Assembly (NCBI GenBank): GCA_965277695.1
Contig: CBDIDQ010000106.1
Span: 1-64,000, forward strand
DNA from: JABSOG01 sp965277695
GTDB taxonomy: Bacteria; Pseudomonadota; Gammaproteobacteria; Enterobacterales; Alteromonadaceae
Length of the DNA stretch: 64,000 bases
Reading direction: 5' to 3'
The notes below the pieces were generated by a model. It saw only the letters and a program-made list of their open reading frames with translations, searched no databases and was not told where the DNA came from. Shown here one piece after another: positions 1-8,774 of this stretch. Position numbers and translations under genes: made by a program. Numbering within the stretch: position 1 is the stretch's first letter; the number at the start of each line of letters is the position of its first letter.

Positions 1-374
1 CGCAATGCGGCGGTGGACTGATTGTGAATGCCATCAACGCCAGCATGGATATTGACCGGCAGGTTGATGCTGGGAGAGATAAAATCCAAGGCTTTTTGCG
101 CGTCAGCTTCGTCGGCTTGGGTATCGTAAGGTAATCTGACGGCAACAAACTTATAGTTGTCGGTGTGTTTTTCGTCATTGAGCTGATCTACTGCTAATTG
201 TGCCAGACGACCGCAGGTGGATGAATCGACACCACCGCTGATACCGAGTACCAAATGGGTTAATCCGGATTGGGTTAGCTGGCTTTTGATGAAGTCAACT
301 CGACGGGCTATTTCTGCTTGTGGGTCTATGCTGGGCAAAACTTTCATTTCGTTAACAATTTGTTGCTGATTCAT
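1..374 (-). CDS. nadE: NAD synthetase, N-terminal part (runs off window start)
   Basis: Makes NAD from nicotinic acid adenine dinucleotide with ATP and ammonia in the cytoplasm. The visible 124 residues begin at an ATG (position 374) and contain the ATP-pyrophosphatase P-loop SGGVDSS at about residues 46-52, followed by FVAVRLPY and QADE, as in the short ammonia-dependent E. coli-type enzyme. There is no N-terminal glutaminase domain before the P-loop, which separates it from the long glutamine-dependent form. The C-terminal half lies outside the window. It is divergent from glnB, with a 151-base gap that must carry both promoters. Confidence 0.93.
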   Translation of the reverse strand, partial: MNQQQIVNEMKVLPSIDPQAEIARRVDFIKSQLTQSGLTHLVLGISGGVDSSTCGRLAQLAVDQLNDEKHTDNYKFVAVRLPYDTQADEADAQKALDFISPSINLPVNIHAGVDGIHNQSTAAL

Positions 375-525
375 ATAAAGGTCTTTCGCTGAACAAAGTG
401 GCCGTATTCTATTACAACTAATGGTCTCAATTAAACAAATTCTGGCAAAATGCGGGATAAACCGACTTTTTTGTTTGTAAAAATTATTATACCATTGGGG
501 TCTGTATTTCAGTTGGAAAACAAAA

Positions 526-864
526 ATGAAAAAAATCGAAGCCATAATAAAGCCGTTTAAACTGGATGATGTGCGTGAAGCATTATCTGAAATTGGTATC
601 ACCGGGATGACGGTAACCGAAGTGAAAGGATTTGGTCGTCAAAAAGGTCATACCGAATTGTATCGCGGTGCAGAGTACATGGTTGACTTTTTACCTAAGG
701 TCAAACTAGAAATCATCTTAAAAGAAGAAGATCTTGATCGCTGCGTCGAAACCATCGTTAGTATTGCTCAGACCGGTAAAATTGGTGACGGTAAGATTTT
801 TGTCTTCGATGTAAACCGAGTCATTCGTATTCGTACCGGTGAAGAGGATGAAGAGGCTATCTAA
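526..864 (+). CDS. glnB: Nitrogen regulatory protein P-II
   Basis: Trimeric PII signal protein that reports 2-oxoglutarate and ATP/ADP, and controls GlnE and NtrB. It is 112 residues, the family length, and nearly collinear with E. coli GlnB. The T-loop holds YRGAEY at residues 46-51, with Tyr51 the uridylylation site; TGKIGDGK at 83-90 is the second PII signature and the C-terminus RIRTGEEDEEAI is typical. GlnB is preferred over GlnK because no amtB follows: the gene is closed by a strong terminator at 882-919. It is divergent from nadE. Confidence 0.96.
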   Translation: MKKIEAIIKPFKLDDVREALSEIGITGMTVTEVKGFGRQKGHTELYRGAEYMVDFLPKVKLEIILKEEDLDRCVETIVSIAQTGKIGDGKIFVFDVNRVIRIRTGEEDEEAI

Positions 865-881
865 TAGGTAGTCGATAGAAT

Positions 882-919
882 AAAAAACCGCGTTCAGAGT
901 GATCTGAACGCGGTTTTTT
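882..919 (+). terminator. Intrinsic terminator of glnB
   Basis: A perfect 17-bp inverted repeat (882-898 with 903-919), GC core CCGCGTTCAGA, 4-base loop GTGA, A-run on the left and T-run on the right. The flanking runs pair too, so it can work in both directions and may also stop transcription coming leftward from the repeat array side. Confidence 0.93.
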
Positions 920-923
920 TTGC

Positions 924-1112
924 TACATGGATGTAGCAATGCCTGCGTGCAGGAGCACAACGCAGGTAGTACATGGATGTAGCAATGCCTGCGTGCAGGA
1001 GCACAACGCAGGTAGTACATGGATGTAGCAATGCCTGCGTGCAGGAGCACAACGCAGGTAGTACATGGATGTAATGTAGCAATGCCTGCGTGCAGGAGCA
1101 CAACGCAGGTGC
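924..1112. repeat. Four tandem copies of a 46-bp palindromic repeat
   Basis: Units start at 924, 970, 1016 and 1062. The first three are identical over 46 bp; the fourth has a 5-base ATGTA duplication (around 1074) and ends at about 1110. Each unit holds two palindromes: TACAT-gg-ATGTA, and CCTGCGT paired with ACGCAGG 10-11 bases further on; the latter contains a smaller CCTGC-gt-GCAGG. The copies abut with no spacers, so it is not a CRISPR. It fills the gap between the convergent glnB and bamD. Open frames across it are produced by the repeats and have no coding look. Confidence 0.93.
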
Positions 1113-1132
1113 TTTTCATTTAATCATGAATC

Positions 1133-1915
1133 CTACTGGCTCATGCTATTTTCAGGGTAATTCAGCTTCATCACCATTTTTGAATCATCGGCTAACTGGT
1201 CCAGTCCTAATTGCTCATAACTTTCAATCATCACTTCTAAGGCTTTTTCGGTTTTTGGCGAATTAGGATAGTTTTCGAGAATATATTTACCCCGGTTGGC
1301 GGCGGCGAGATAAGCACCTTGCTTCATATAATACTTAGCGACATATAATTCACGGCGGGCGAGGGTGTCGAGGATAAACACCATGCGCTTTCTGGCGTCG
1401 CTAGAATATTTACTTTCGGGGTATTTTTCTACCAGGGTTTTGAAGTTTTGGAACGCTTCACGGGAGTGCTCGATATTTTTATCGGCTCGGTCGATGCCAA
1501 ACATGTCCTGAAACAGGTTTTCGTCACTGTGCATGTTGGTCAGACCGCGCATGTAATAGATATAATCTAAATCCGGATCGTTAGGATTGAGACTGATAAA
1601 ACGGTCGATGCTGGCAATTGCCTGAGCGGTGTTGAGGGATTTATAGTTGGCGTAAATCAAATCGAGCTGAATTTGTTTTGACATCGGTCCAAACGGATAA
1701 GCAGAGTCGAGTGTATTTAACAGTTCGATTGCCCGGGCGTATAAACCGTTGTTGAGGGTTTCTTTGGCTTCTTTGTATAACGTCAGCGCAGTGCGCTGGT
1801 TTTTTACCGTCTCTACATCATCTATGGGTTGCGAGGAGCAAGCGGTTAATGAAGCGGTTATGGATAATACGGTGACGAGTGAGAGTAACCGTCCAATTTT
1901 TTTTATGTTTTGCAT
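1133..1915 (-). CDS. bamD: Outer-membrane assembly lipoprotein BamD
   Basis: Essential lipoprotein of the BAM complex, which folds beta-barrel proteins into the outer membrane from the periplasmic side. The ATG at 1915 is chosen because it gives a normal lipoprotein signal with lipobox LTAC (Cys26) and has AGG just upstream; an in-frame upstream start would add eight residues. The mature protein is a chain of TPR-like helical repeats (YKEAKETL, YPFGPMSKQIQLDLIYANY, YPESKYSSDARKRM, YPNSPKTEKAL), 260 residues in all. It is divergent from rluD, the usual arrangement in gammaproteobacteria. Confidence 0.95.
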   Translation of the reverse strand: MQNIKKIGRLLSLVTVLSITASLTACSSQPIDDVETVKNQRTALTLYKEAKETLNNGLYARAIELLNTLDSAYPFGPMSKQIQLDLIYANYKSLNTAQAIASIDRFISLNPNDPDLDYIYYMRGLTNMHSDENLFQDMFGIDRADKNIEHSREAFQNFKTLVEKYPESKYSSDARKRMVFILDTLARRELYVAKYYMKQGAYLAAANRGKYILENYPNSPKTEKALEVMIESYEQLGLDQLADDSKMVMKLNYPENSMSQ

Positions 1916-2036
1916 TAAATTACCTGGAAAACGAGCCAATAGGGTTAGAAATAAAGTGAAAATAAAGTATCATGCCGATTCTAACTCAGCCAAGCGCCGC
2001 TTGCACTGAGAAATTTACATAGAAGATGATCAAAGT

Positions 2037-3011
2037 ATGTCAGAAAGTGTTTCACTAGCAGCTACCGTCCCGGATTCATTAATAGGTAAGCGGTTAGACC
2101 AGATAACCGCCGAAATGTTTCCTGATTTTTCAAGAATGCGCATAAAAGATTGGATCCTCGCTGGCAACGTAGCTGTAGACGGTAAAGTCATCACCAAACC
2201 CCGGGTTAAATTAATCGGCGGCGAAACGGTCACCGTAGAAGCGGTGATTGAAGAAGCCATCGAATTTGCCCCTGAAGATATTCCACTGGATATTATTTAT
2301 GAGGACGACCACATTGTGGTGGTCAACAAACCTGCGGGATTAGTAGTACACCCCGGTGCAGGCAACAGCGACGGCACTTTGCTGAACGCCTTGTTATTTC
2401 TCTACCCTAGCATTGTTAATGTACCGCGAGCGGGCATTGTTCATCGTCTTGACAAAGATACCACCGGATTGATGGTTGTTGCCAAAACGGTCGAAGCCCA
2501 AACCCATTTGGTTGCCAGCATTCAAGACAGAGAAGTGACTCGTGAATATGAGGCTATCTGCGCAGGCACCTTGACTGGCGGCGGTAAAGTCGACAAACCG
2601 ATTGGTCGACACCCAACCAAACGCACCCATATGGCGGTTAACGAGTTTGGCAAAGAAGCCGTGACGCATTTTCGTATTGCCGAGAAATTCAGAACCAGCA
2701 CCCGTATTCGGTTACGTCTCGAAACTGGGCGAACTCATCAAATCCGCGTCCACATGGCGCATTTGCTGCACCCGCTGATTGGCGATCCGGTTTATGGTGG
2801 CCGAGCTAAGCCGCCTAAAGACGCCTCACCGGAGTTGACAAAAAATCTGCGTAGTTTCAAGCGTCAGGCATTACATGCCGCGATGTTGAGCTTAGCACAT
2901 CCGATTACTGGCGAAGTGATGGAATGGCACGCGCCTATTCCAGAGGATATGGTTAAATTAACCGAAGGGTTGCGGGCAGATTACAAAGCGAATCCCGTCG
3001 TTGAGTATTAG
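2037..3011 (+). CDS. rluD: 23S rRNA pseudouridine(1911/1915/1917) synthase
   Basis: Converts three uridines in helix 69 of 23S rRNA to pseudouridine, which matters for ribosome assembly. An S4-like RNA-binding domain lies at about residues 18-75 (GKRLDQITAEMFPDFSR), then the RluA-type catalytic domain with the signature HRLDKDTTG at 136-144; Asp139 is the catalytic residue. RLETGRTHQIRVH and the HALH-like QALHAAM motif are present. Length is 324 against 326 in E. coli. It is followed after 12 bases by pgeF, its usual partner, and is divergent from bamD. Confidence 0.96.
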   Translation: MSESVSLAATVPDSLIGKRLDQITAEMFPDFSRMRIKDWILAGNVAVDGKVITKPRVKLIGGETVTVEAVIEEAIEFAPEDIPLDIIYEDDHIVVVNKPAGLVVHPGAGNSDGTLLNALLFLYPSIVNVPRAGIVHRLDKDTTGLMVVAKTVEAQTHLVASIQDREVTREYEAICAGTLTGGGKVDKPIGRHPTKRTHMAVNEFGKEAVTHFRIAEKFRTSTRIRLRLETGRTHQIRVHMAHLLHPLIGDPVYGGRAKPPKDASPELTKNLRSFKRQALHAAMLSLAHPITGEVMEWHAPIPEDMVKLTEGLRADYKANPVVEY

Positions 3012-3023
3012 CGTTGAATATTA

Positions 3024-3779
3024 GTGTCGAATATTAGTTTTATCCGCCCCGACTGGTCAGCCCCAGCCAATATCAAAGCCATCATCACAACCCGTCGTGG
3101 CGGCCATTCATCACCGCCTTATCATTCATTTAATCTGGCGACTCACGTTGGCGATAACCCCGCCGACGTGATGAAAAATCGGGCTGAGCTGAGACCACAA
3201 CTGCCAAGCGAACCCATCTGGTTAGATCAAACCCATACTAATAAAATCATTGAGCTTAAATCTGCCAGTGAGCCTAACGAATCGTTTGATGCCAGCATCA
3301 CCACTGCACCCGGATTGGTTTGCGCCGTGCTCACTGCCGATTGTCTGCCTATTTTACTGACTGATACTAAAGGTTCTTTTGTCGCTGCGGTTCATGCCGG
3401 TTGGCGGGGATTGGCAAATGGCATTATTGCCAATGCGCTTGCTACCGAAAGTGCTAAAAACCGTAGTGAAGTACTGGCTTGGCTCGGACCTGCCATCAGT
3501 CAAAAACACTTTGAGGTGGGTGATGATGTCAGGGATATTTTTATTGCCTTATCAACAGACAATCAAGCGGCGTTTATTTCTTGTAATGATAAAGAAAATA
3601 AATGGCTAGCTGATATTTATGCGCTAGCGACTCATCAGCTAAATGCGCTCGGCGTCAGTAAAATCTATGGCGGTGAGTATTGCAGTTATGCCCAGGATGA
3701 GCTGTTTCATTCTTATCGTCGTGATGGGGTGAGTGGGCGTATGGCCAGCTGTATTTGGATTGAGCCGTGTGAGCCGTGA
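3024..3779 (+). CDS. pgeF: YfiH/PgeF-family laccase-domain protein (peptidoglycan editing factor)
   Basis: Member of the DUF152/YfiH family: in E. coli it corrects peptidoglycan precursors in which L-Ser replaced L-Ala, and related proteins act as purine nucleoside phosphorylases. The metal-binding residues are all present: His71 (QTHTNK), Cys107 (TADCLP) and His124 (VHAGWRG). The start is a GTG at 3024; no ATG is available nearby and translation is probably coupled to rluD, 12 bases upstream. Length 251 is normal. A hairpin follows the stop. Confidence 0.9.
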   Translation: MSNISFIRPDWSAPANIKAIITTRRGGHSSPPYHSFNLATHVGDNPADVMKNRAELRPQLPSEPIWLDQTHTNKIIELKSASEPNESFDASITTAPGLVCAVLTADCLPILLTDTKGSFVAAVHAGWRGLANGIIANALATESAKNRSEVLAWLGPAISQKHFEVGDDVRDIFIALSTDNQAAFISCNDKENKWLADIYALATHQLNALGVSKIYGGEYCSYAQDELFHSYRRDGVSGRMASCIWIEPCEP

Positions 3780-3780
3780 T

Positions 3781-3805
3781 CAGGCGGTGTCCTTGTGTCC
3801 GCCTG
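3781..3805. terminator. Hairpin between convergent genes, possible terminator
   Basis: Arms CAGGCGG (3781-3787) and CCGCCTG (3799-3805) flank an 11-base loop, with a modest T-run a few bases later. It lies between the convergent pgeF and the formyltransferase-like gene and could end both transcripts. The T-run is weak. Confidence 0.45.
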
Positions 3806-3819
3806 TCAATTCTCAATTT

Positions 3820-5499
3820 TTACCGTCTGCGCTTATAAATCGCATCAATAATATGCAACCGATTTTCCCGATTGAAGGTATGAGTGCCGATGATATTTTT
3901 ATCCCAATTCGGTTTGACACTCGACACTAGGGTTTCGGCATAGTTATTTTCGTCAAGCACGGTGATTTCATTCATATTAAAGCCATAACCATAGCGTTTT
4001 GAGCAATCTTGCGAAGGTCGGTAAATCGCGCCATTCTCAACAAAAATCTTGCCCGCAGGACGTGCCACCTTACAATCTGAGAAAATCGGATTGAGTGGGT
4101 GGGGTTGCCAGTCAGTGGTTAATAAATCGTCTGAGTAATACAAAAACAGTTCGTCGCAAGTGGATGCACCGTCATTTTCGACAATATTGGTGAACATCCA
4201 CCACTTATTGTTGTGATAAAACAGTGTGGTATCAACCGCCTTGATGTCTTCCATCAGATGCATTTCAAGCTCCCATTTATGTGGGAATTCAGTGCATTTG
4301 AACAGCGAAATAGTGTTGTTTTCGATGGATTCGGGGATCATGTAATGCGTATTGTTGTGCTCAAAAACAAACGGATACGACAGGTGATACGGCTTATCAA
4401 TGATGGTCTTAGGTTGAGTGTATTTACCTTTTTTATCCATGGTGATCAGCGAAATATGGCCTTTTTGGGTATTATAAAACAGCTCTTCGATGAAAATATA
4501 ATAAGTGTCGTCCTTGTAGATCACATGCGGATCGGCCCAGAACCTGTCTTTGGGTGGAATAATCTTTTTGTAACGCCACAGCGACGATGAAAACTCGGTT
4601 TTCAGATGGAACATTAAAATCCACTGTTCCCGCACAAAACGATTGTTGTAGATCACTTTGGCTTTTTCAACCAGCTTATTGAAAGTTAGCTTCGCCAGTT
4701 CAGCGTTGGTTGGCATCAGATACAGCCGCTGTGAATAAAACATCGGATGGCGGTTGTCATAGGTGACTTTTTCAAAGAAAGCCTGTTCACCCGAATTGTA
4801 CAGTTCCTGCATTTTTCGGGTCATAAAAGACAGCGATTTCCAGTAATAACCGCTTCTGCTGTCGGTGACCGACATGCTATCGGTGCAAGAAAATGAGCGA
4901 CTTAAGACTTTGCCGTTATCCAAATCTTCGGTGAGAATTTGCAAAATCGACCCGGTTTCATCCCAGCCTTCCATACTTTCCCAAAAACCAGCTGGACCAC
5001 CACGATTAACAAAATTATCACCATGATGATAAGACCAAATGCCATATTTGGCAGATTTTAAAATACCACCGCGAAGAATACCAAAGCCGCCTCTGACCAG
5101 AATATCAATATCCAGCCCATCGACTTTAGCCACATCTTCATCACTGAAATAATCAGAGCGTCTTTTTTGAACCGGTTTAACCTTGATGGCAGGCACCTGT
5201 TTTAACAGGGCTTCGGTGTTTTGCACCGCATTAGCATTGGGCAAATAAGTGTTGCGCTCGATGAGTTTATCGTAAGTTACCTCAAGGGTTTTTCTGATAA
5301 CTCGGGGAAGTAGTTGCCCCCGGTTACTGACGATTTTTTCAACTAGGGTTTTATTCATCACCACCGGCTGAGTATCGTTGAGGATAACCGCCGTGATCTC
5401 GGCGTAATCACTATCGATGATATTTTCGACCATTTTGAAAAACCACGCGGCTACGTCATAGTCATCCAATAATAAACCAACTCGTAATTTTTGTTGCAT
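3820..5499 (-). CDS. Two-domain protein: formyltransferase-like N-half, GINT1-like propeller C-half
   Basis: A 559-residue cytoplasmic protein without signal or membrane segment. Residues 1-250 resemble formyl transferases of the Fmt/ArnA fold: the segment at 157-173 (HHGDNFVNRGGPAGFWE) matches the substrate loop normally written HPSxLPxYRGxxPxxW, and LLDDYDVAAWF near the N-terminus fits the nucleotide/folate-site start. From about 300 on there are beta-propeller-like blades with WADPHV (321-326), DTTLFYHNNKWWMFTN and RPAGKIF. This half resembles the bacterial domain annotated as glucosamine inositolphosphorylceramide transferase 1-like. The fusion suggests modification of an amino sugar on a surface glycan; substrate unknown. 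Start: ATG at 5499. The gene stands alone. Confidence 0.7.
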   Translation of the reverse strand: MQQKLRVGLLLDDYDVAAWFFKMVENIIDSDYAEITAVILNDTQPVVMNKTLVEKIVSNRGQLLPRVIRKTLEVTYDKLIERNTYLPNANAVQNTEALLKQVPAIKVKPVQKRRSDYFSDEDVAKVDGLDIDILVRGGFGILRGGILKSAKYGIWSYHHGDNFVNRGGPAGFWESMEGWDETGSILQILTEDLDNGKVLSRSFSCTDSMSVTDSRSGYYWKSLSFMTRKMQELYNSGEQAFFEKVTYDNRHPMFYSQRLYLMPTNAELAKLTFNKLVEKAKVIYNNRFVREQWILMFHLKTEFSSSLWRYKKIIPPKDRFWADPHVIYKDDTYYIFIEELFYNTQKGHISLITMDKKGKYTQPKTIIDKPYHLSYPFVFEHNNTHYMIPESIENNTISLFKCTEFPHKWELEMHLMEDIKAVDTTLFYHNNKWWMFTNIVENDGASTCDELFLYYSDDLLTTDWQPHPLNPIFSDCKVARPAGKIFVENGAIYRPSQDCSKRYGYGFNMNEITVLDENNYAETLVSSVKPNWDKNIIGTHTFNRENRLHIIDAIYKRRR

Positions 5500-5604
5500 A
5501 TCATCTCTTTAGGTGAAGGTTAAAGTTAATTCGTATAGCGGGTCAGGTAGATTACATGGCGGGACAGTTAAAATCCAGTGTAAATCTGTAGGAGGGACAC
5601 TCTG

Positions 5605-5862
5605 TTAAACCTCATCATTCATGCTGTTGATGTGCTGCTGTGCCGTTTCTTTGACAAAACGCCCAGCCTCTATATCGGTTTTGGCTTGTTGTATCGCCAT
5701 CGTAAGTTTATATTCCTTGAAGGCGTTGTATTTTTCTATACCCATGATGATATATTTATCTTTCCCTCTAACCGATATAACGGCTTCATCGGCGACTTGC
5801 AAACAGGTTTCAATCGCTGAGATGCCTTTGGTTTTCAATTCGTTGGCAGTTAATACGTTCAT
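5605..5862 (-). CDS. Phd/YefM-type antitoxin, no toxin partner next to it
   Basis: An 85-residue protein of the Phd/YefM antitoxin family: N-terminal DNA-binding fold with LTANELKTKG, then ISVRGKDKYIIMGIEKYNAF, the usual beta-strand/helix pattern of this family. The tail from about residue 50 (QQAKTDIEAGRFVKE) is the kind of helix that wraps a toxin. ATG 5862 is chosen for the AGAGGATC ribosome site in front of it. The next gene downstream on the strand is the unrelated formyltransferase-like gene, and no ParE/Doc/YoeB-like frame is present on either side, so it is an orphan. A REP-like repeat lies directly upstream. Confidence 0.8.
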   Translation of the reverse strand: MNVLTANELKTKGISAIETCLQVADEAVISVRGKDKYIIMGIEKYNAFKEYKLTMAIQQAKTDIEAGRFVKETAQQHINSMNDEV

Positions 5863-5910
5863 GATCCTCTCCATACCGGATAAATTAAGATGGTAATTAT
5901 CTCTCAACAT

Positions 5911-5957
5911 TAACGAGGTTGAAACCTCGTCTACGCGACGTAGACGAGAATTAACGC
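5911..5957. repeat. REP-like palindromic repeat, family A, copy 1
   Basis: Two adjoining palindromes: ACGAGGTT-ga-AACCTCGT (5913-5930) and CGTCTACG-cga-CGTAGACG (5928-5946), overlapping by three bases. The same modules recur near 11343 and 50231. This copy replaces the expected end of the decayed TPR gene to its right: the reading frame runs straight into the repeat and stops there. Confidence 0.85.
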
Positions 5958-7405
5958 GGTGCTGATATCTGGATCAACACGGGCCAAAGCCGCCGGGTCA
6001 CGATTGGCCTGATGATAAATCGCAGCAGCTTTAAGTAAGTCTATTTCACGGCTGAAATGACTGGTGAAGGTGCTTGCCAGTAAATCGGCGATATTGCTGA
6101 GAAAGTCGGCAGCTTCGCAGTGAGCCAGCAAGGCTTACAAGCTGTCTTTGACGATGCCCTCTGGGTGAGCTGAGTGTAGTACTGCCACTGGGTCGTTTTC
6201 TTTGATTATTTCGTTTAATAAATAACCTGGTTTGTTATATGACCACTTTTTAATATGCGTTTCAAAATCATCTTTTTTTTGCTGCCAGAGCGTGATAAGG
6301 GCAGGCCATTGTTTGGCTCTTGTGGCGGCTATAAACAGTTGAGGCAGCCATTCGAAAGGTTTTGGTAAGCGTTCATCAGTATTGGATTGGGTGATGCTGA
6401 GCAGTTTGGAATTGCTCTTTACTTAAAGAAGTTCCTTCTACACAGGCCAATCCTGCCCGGATTGAATCTAATGCTTCGTTTTGACGATTGAGTGCTTTAA
6501 GTGAAATAGTTATAAGCCTTAACGATTGTGCCTGATAGACTTTATCATTAATCTCTTTTGCCAGCACCACAACCTGATCCCCAACTGCTACTGCTTCTTC
6601 AAAACGTTTTAAATGGTATGAGCTAGCGGTGGTTTCGCATAGGATTAATACCTGTTTTAGGTCGGTTTTCACCTTTATATTGCTAGGCTCAACAGCCAGC
6701 AGGTAATTTGAAAACCTCTTAGGAAAGCTGTCAAAATAGTGGTTGTATGTAGCATCACTCCTCAACCCCTGCTCAGCAATAGCCAAATCAGCCATCAACC
6801 GGCCTTCCTTCAACATGCCATCATTCAAAAGCTGACTAGCCTTTTGTCGCTTCTCATCAGTAGAAAAAAAAGTCTTCAATAAATCAGTAATAGCCAGCAG
6901 CGGACTATCATCGCGAGTGACACCGCCATACCGGGTGCGATAAAAATGCACAAATACCCGGTCTGTCACCCGATACAAGTTTTCACGACTGCCAGCCGCT
7001 TTTCTACTAAGCTGTCTAACGTTGCGGCGACGCTCATCACATCTTCGGTGGTGATTACATCACTGAGTAAACGGGCTAATCTGGGGTTACCACCGATAAA
7101 GCCGCTGATAGCCCGGGCTTTAGCGATTTGTTTATTATCCAATAATGGTTGTTTTTTAAATTGCCACAAGGCTTTAAAATAGTCGATACAGTCGTCTTCG
7201 CTCCACGGCGTTAGGTGGATTTCTTCAAGGGCGTGAAATATCGGCTTGGTATAGTCTATATCGATACTACCAGTGGCTGTTGCAAATTATTCTGCACGGT
7301 TTCGAGGATTTGCTGGCGAATATCGCCCCGTCCAGTTTCAAGGCTGATGATGGCATCATCCGGGGTTTCATGGGTGTTAAAACGGTTAATAAAAGAGGCT
7401 GTCAT
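5931..7405 (-). pseudogene. Decayed AAA ATPase/TPR-like gene
   Basis: Pieces of one protein are spread over three frames. From an ATG at 7405 (overlapping the previous stop as ATGA) come MTASFINRFN and LETGRGDIRQQILETV. A shift near 7255 leads to DYTKPIFHALEEIHLTPW and ISGFIGGNPRLARLL, a piece of the C-terminal half of an AAA domain. A shift near 6970, in an A-run, leads to the TPR-like helices (RFEEAVAVGDQVVVLAKEI, ALNRQNEALDSIRAGL). Another shift near 6400 and an in-frame TAA near 6135 follow, and the end is swallowed by the REP-like repeat. At least three indels plus one stop make a working product unlikely. It was probably a STAND-type or restriction/defence-like NTPase, but the exact family is not recognised. 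Confidence 0.7.
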
Positions 7406-8590
7406 GTGTTTAAACACTGCCAAGTTTCACTATGATCGCGAGCAATTCGACAGCTGAGAAAGCCATCTTCTTTAAGTATTTTTAGTACTTCATCAAGGCT
7501 TGCTGCTGAAAGAGCTTTATTAAGGTCTTTGTGCTTTATCGGAGTGTCGGTTACATTGGCTACTTGAGTAAAAACGGTGTAACTCAAATCACGTAATGGC
7601 GCATCGTATATTTTTAGCCGATCATCAAATTGATTGAAAAAAGTTCGATCCCAACTAGGGCGAATAATCTCAGCAAAGAGATCTTCAATTTGTTGGCTGT
7701 TAACCGCTCTTGCTGCTTTAATACGGCTAAACGCATACTGGATAAAGCTGGGATAATAAGCGGCAATTTCATCGAGCAAGGTTTCAGTGCTCCCAGTTTG
7801 CCAACCTTTGACTACCGAGGTATCAACCAACGCATTAACCATCTCTTTGGCTTCTGCTTTTGACGATAGTGGTGGCATATCAATAGGGATACAGTCATTA
7901 AAATGAACAAATTCGAGCTGATGCTGCCTAACTAAGGACGTCATGCCAATTGAACCACTGATCACCATCGTGATCGGTCCATCTCGCCACTGACGAAAGG
8001 TAGCCAGCAACTGAATCAATAAAATCCCTGCCATCTTCGTGAGCCAACAGATTTTTACACATGTAAGGAAATTCATCGATCATTAAAATCAGTTGAGTTT
8101 TACTTTCAGCTATGGCGGTGGTGATTTCTTTACAGATAGGTCCCCAGAAACCTGGAATATGCTTGGCAAATGCTTGAGTGTCACCACCTTTGTTTTTGAA
8201 TAGCAAGTTCAAGCCTTCTTTTAAGGCTTCGGGTAAATAGCGGTTGCCCAGCAATTTGGCTTTGACCGTTTTGTACATCGAGCTTTCAGCAGGCAGTTTC
8301 AGCAGTATTTCAGTGATGAGTTTATCCAGCGCGTTATAGTCTTGGACATCAATATCAATGATGATGTAATGCCCAGCTTTGTCTTTGTCATCGGCTTCAA
8401 TAATACGGGCAGCTTCTTTCATCGCTGATGATTTGCCGATACGTCGTAAGCCAAATAACGAGACGCTTTCACCACCTTTTAAGGTCTCGACCGGATTGTC
8501 AATAATCTCAGGTCTGGGCCAAAATTGGTCGCCTGAGACGGCACCGCCATAATGGCGTTGTAATGTTGGATTTTGTTCATCATCTTTCAT
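7402..8590 (-). pseudogene. AAA ATPase (Walker A/B present), frameshifted
   Basis: An ATPase of the AAA_14/16-like (MNS) type. Walker A is GLRRIGKSS at about residue 47, Walker B LILMIDEFPYM at about 167, and sensor region VISGSIGM follows after the break. The first frame (8590 down to about 8020) carries the P-loop half; the rest (to 7402) is in another frame, LLATFRQWRDGPITMVISGS joining on at about 8015-8030. A single indel there explains it. The C-terminal part ends at a TGA that overlaps the ATG of the next decayed gene, so the two were probably one operon of paired ATPases. Function unknown. Confidence 0.7.
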
Positions 8591-8774
8591 TTACCTGACT
8601 CCTAAAAAGTATCTGCTATTGTAGATATCTGTGATTACAGATAGTTTGTTGGCATTGGTGGTTACACTGTGTCGGCTGTTACACTAGCCAAACTGTGTCT
8701 GTTTTGATAACCTTGGCGTAACCATCCACTGGTTTGACCTCATAAAAACACCACAGAAGAAAAGAGAAATCATC

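Noticed and set aside
924..1112. CRISPR-like array
   Set aside because: Repeats abut without spacers, only four units, no cas genes in the window.
718..1119. Open frames of 69 and 133 codons on the minus strand across the tandem repeats
   Set aside because: The repetitive Cys/His/Leu-rich product follows from the 46-bp DNA repeat read in successive frames, and one overlaps glnB.
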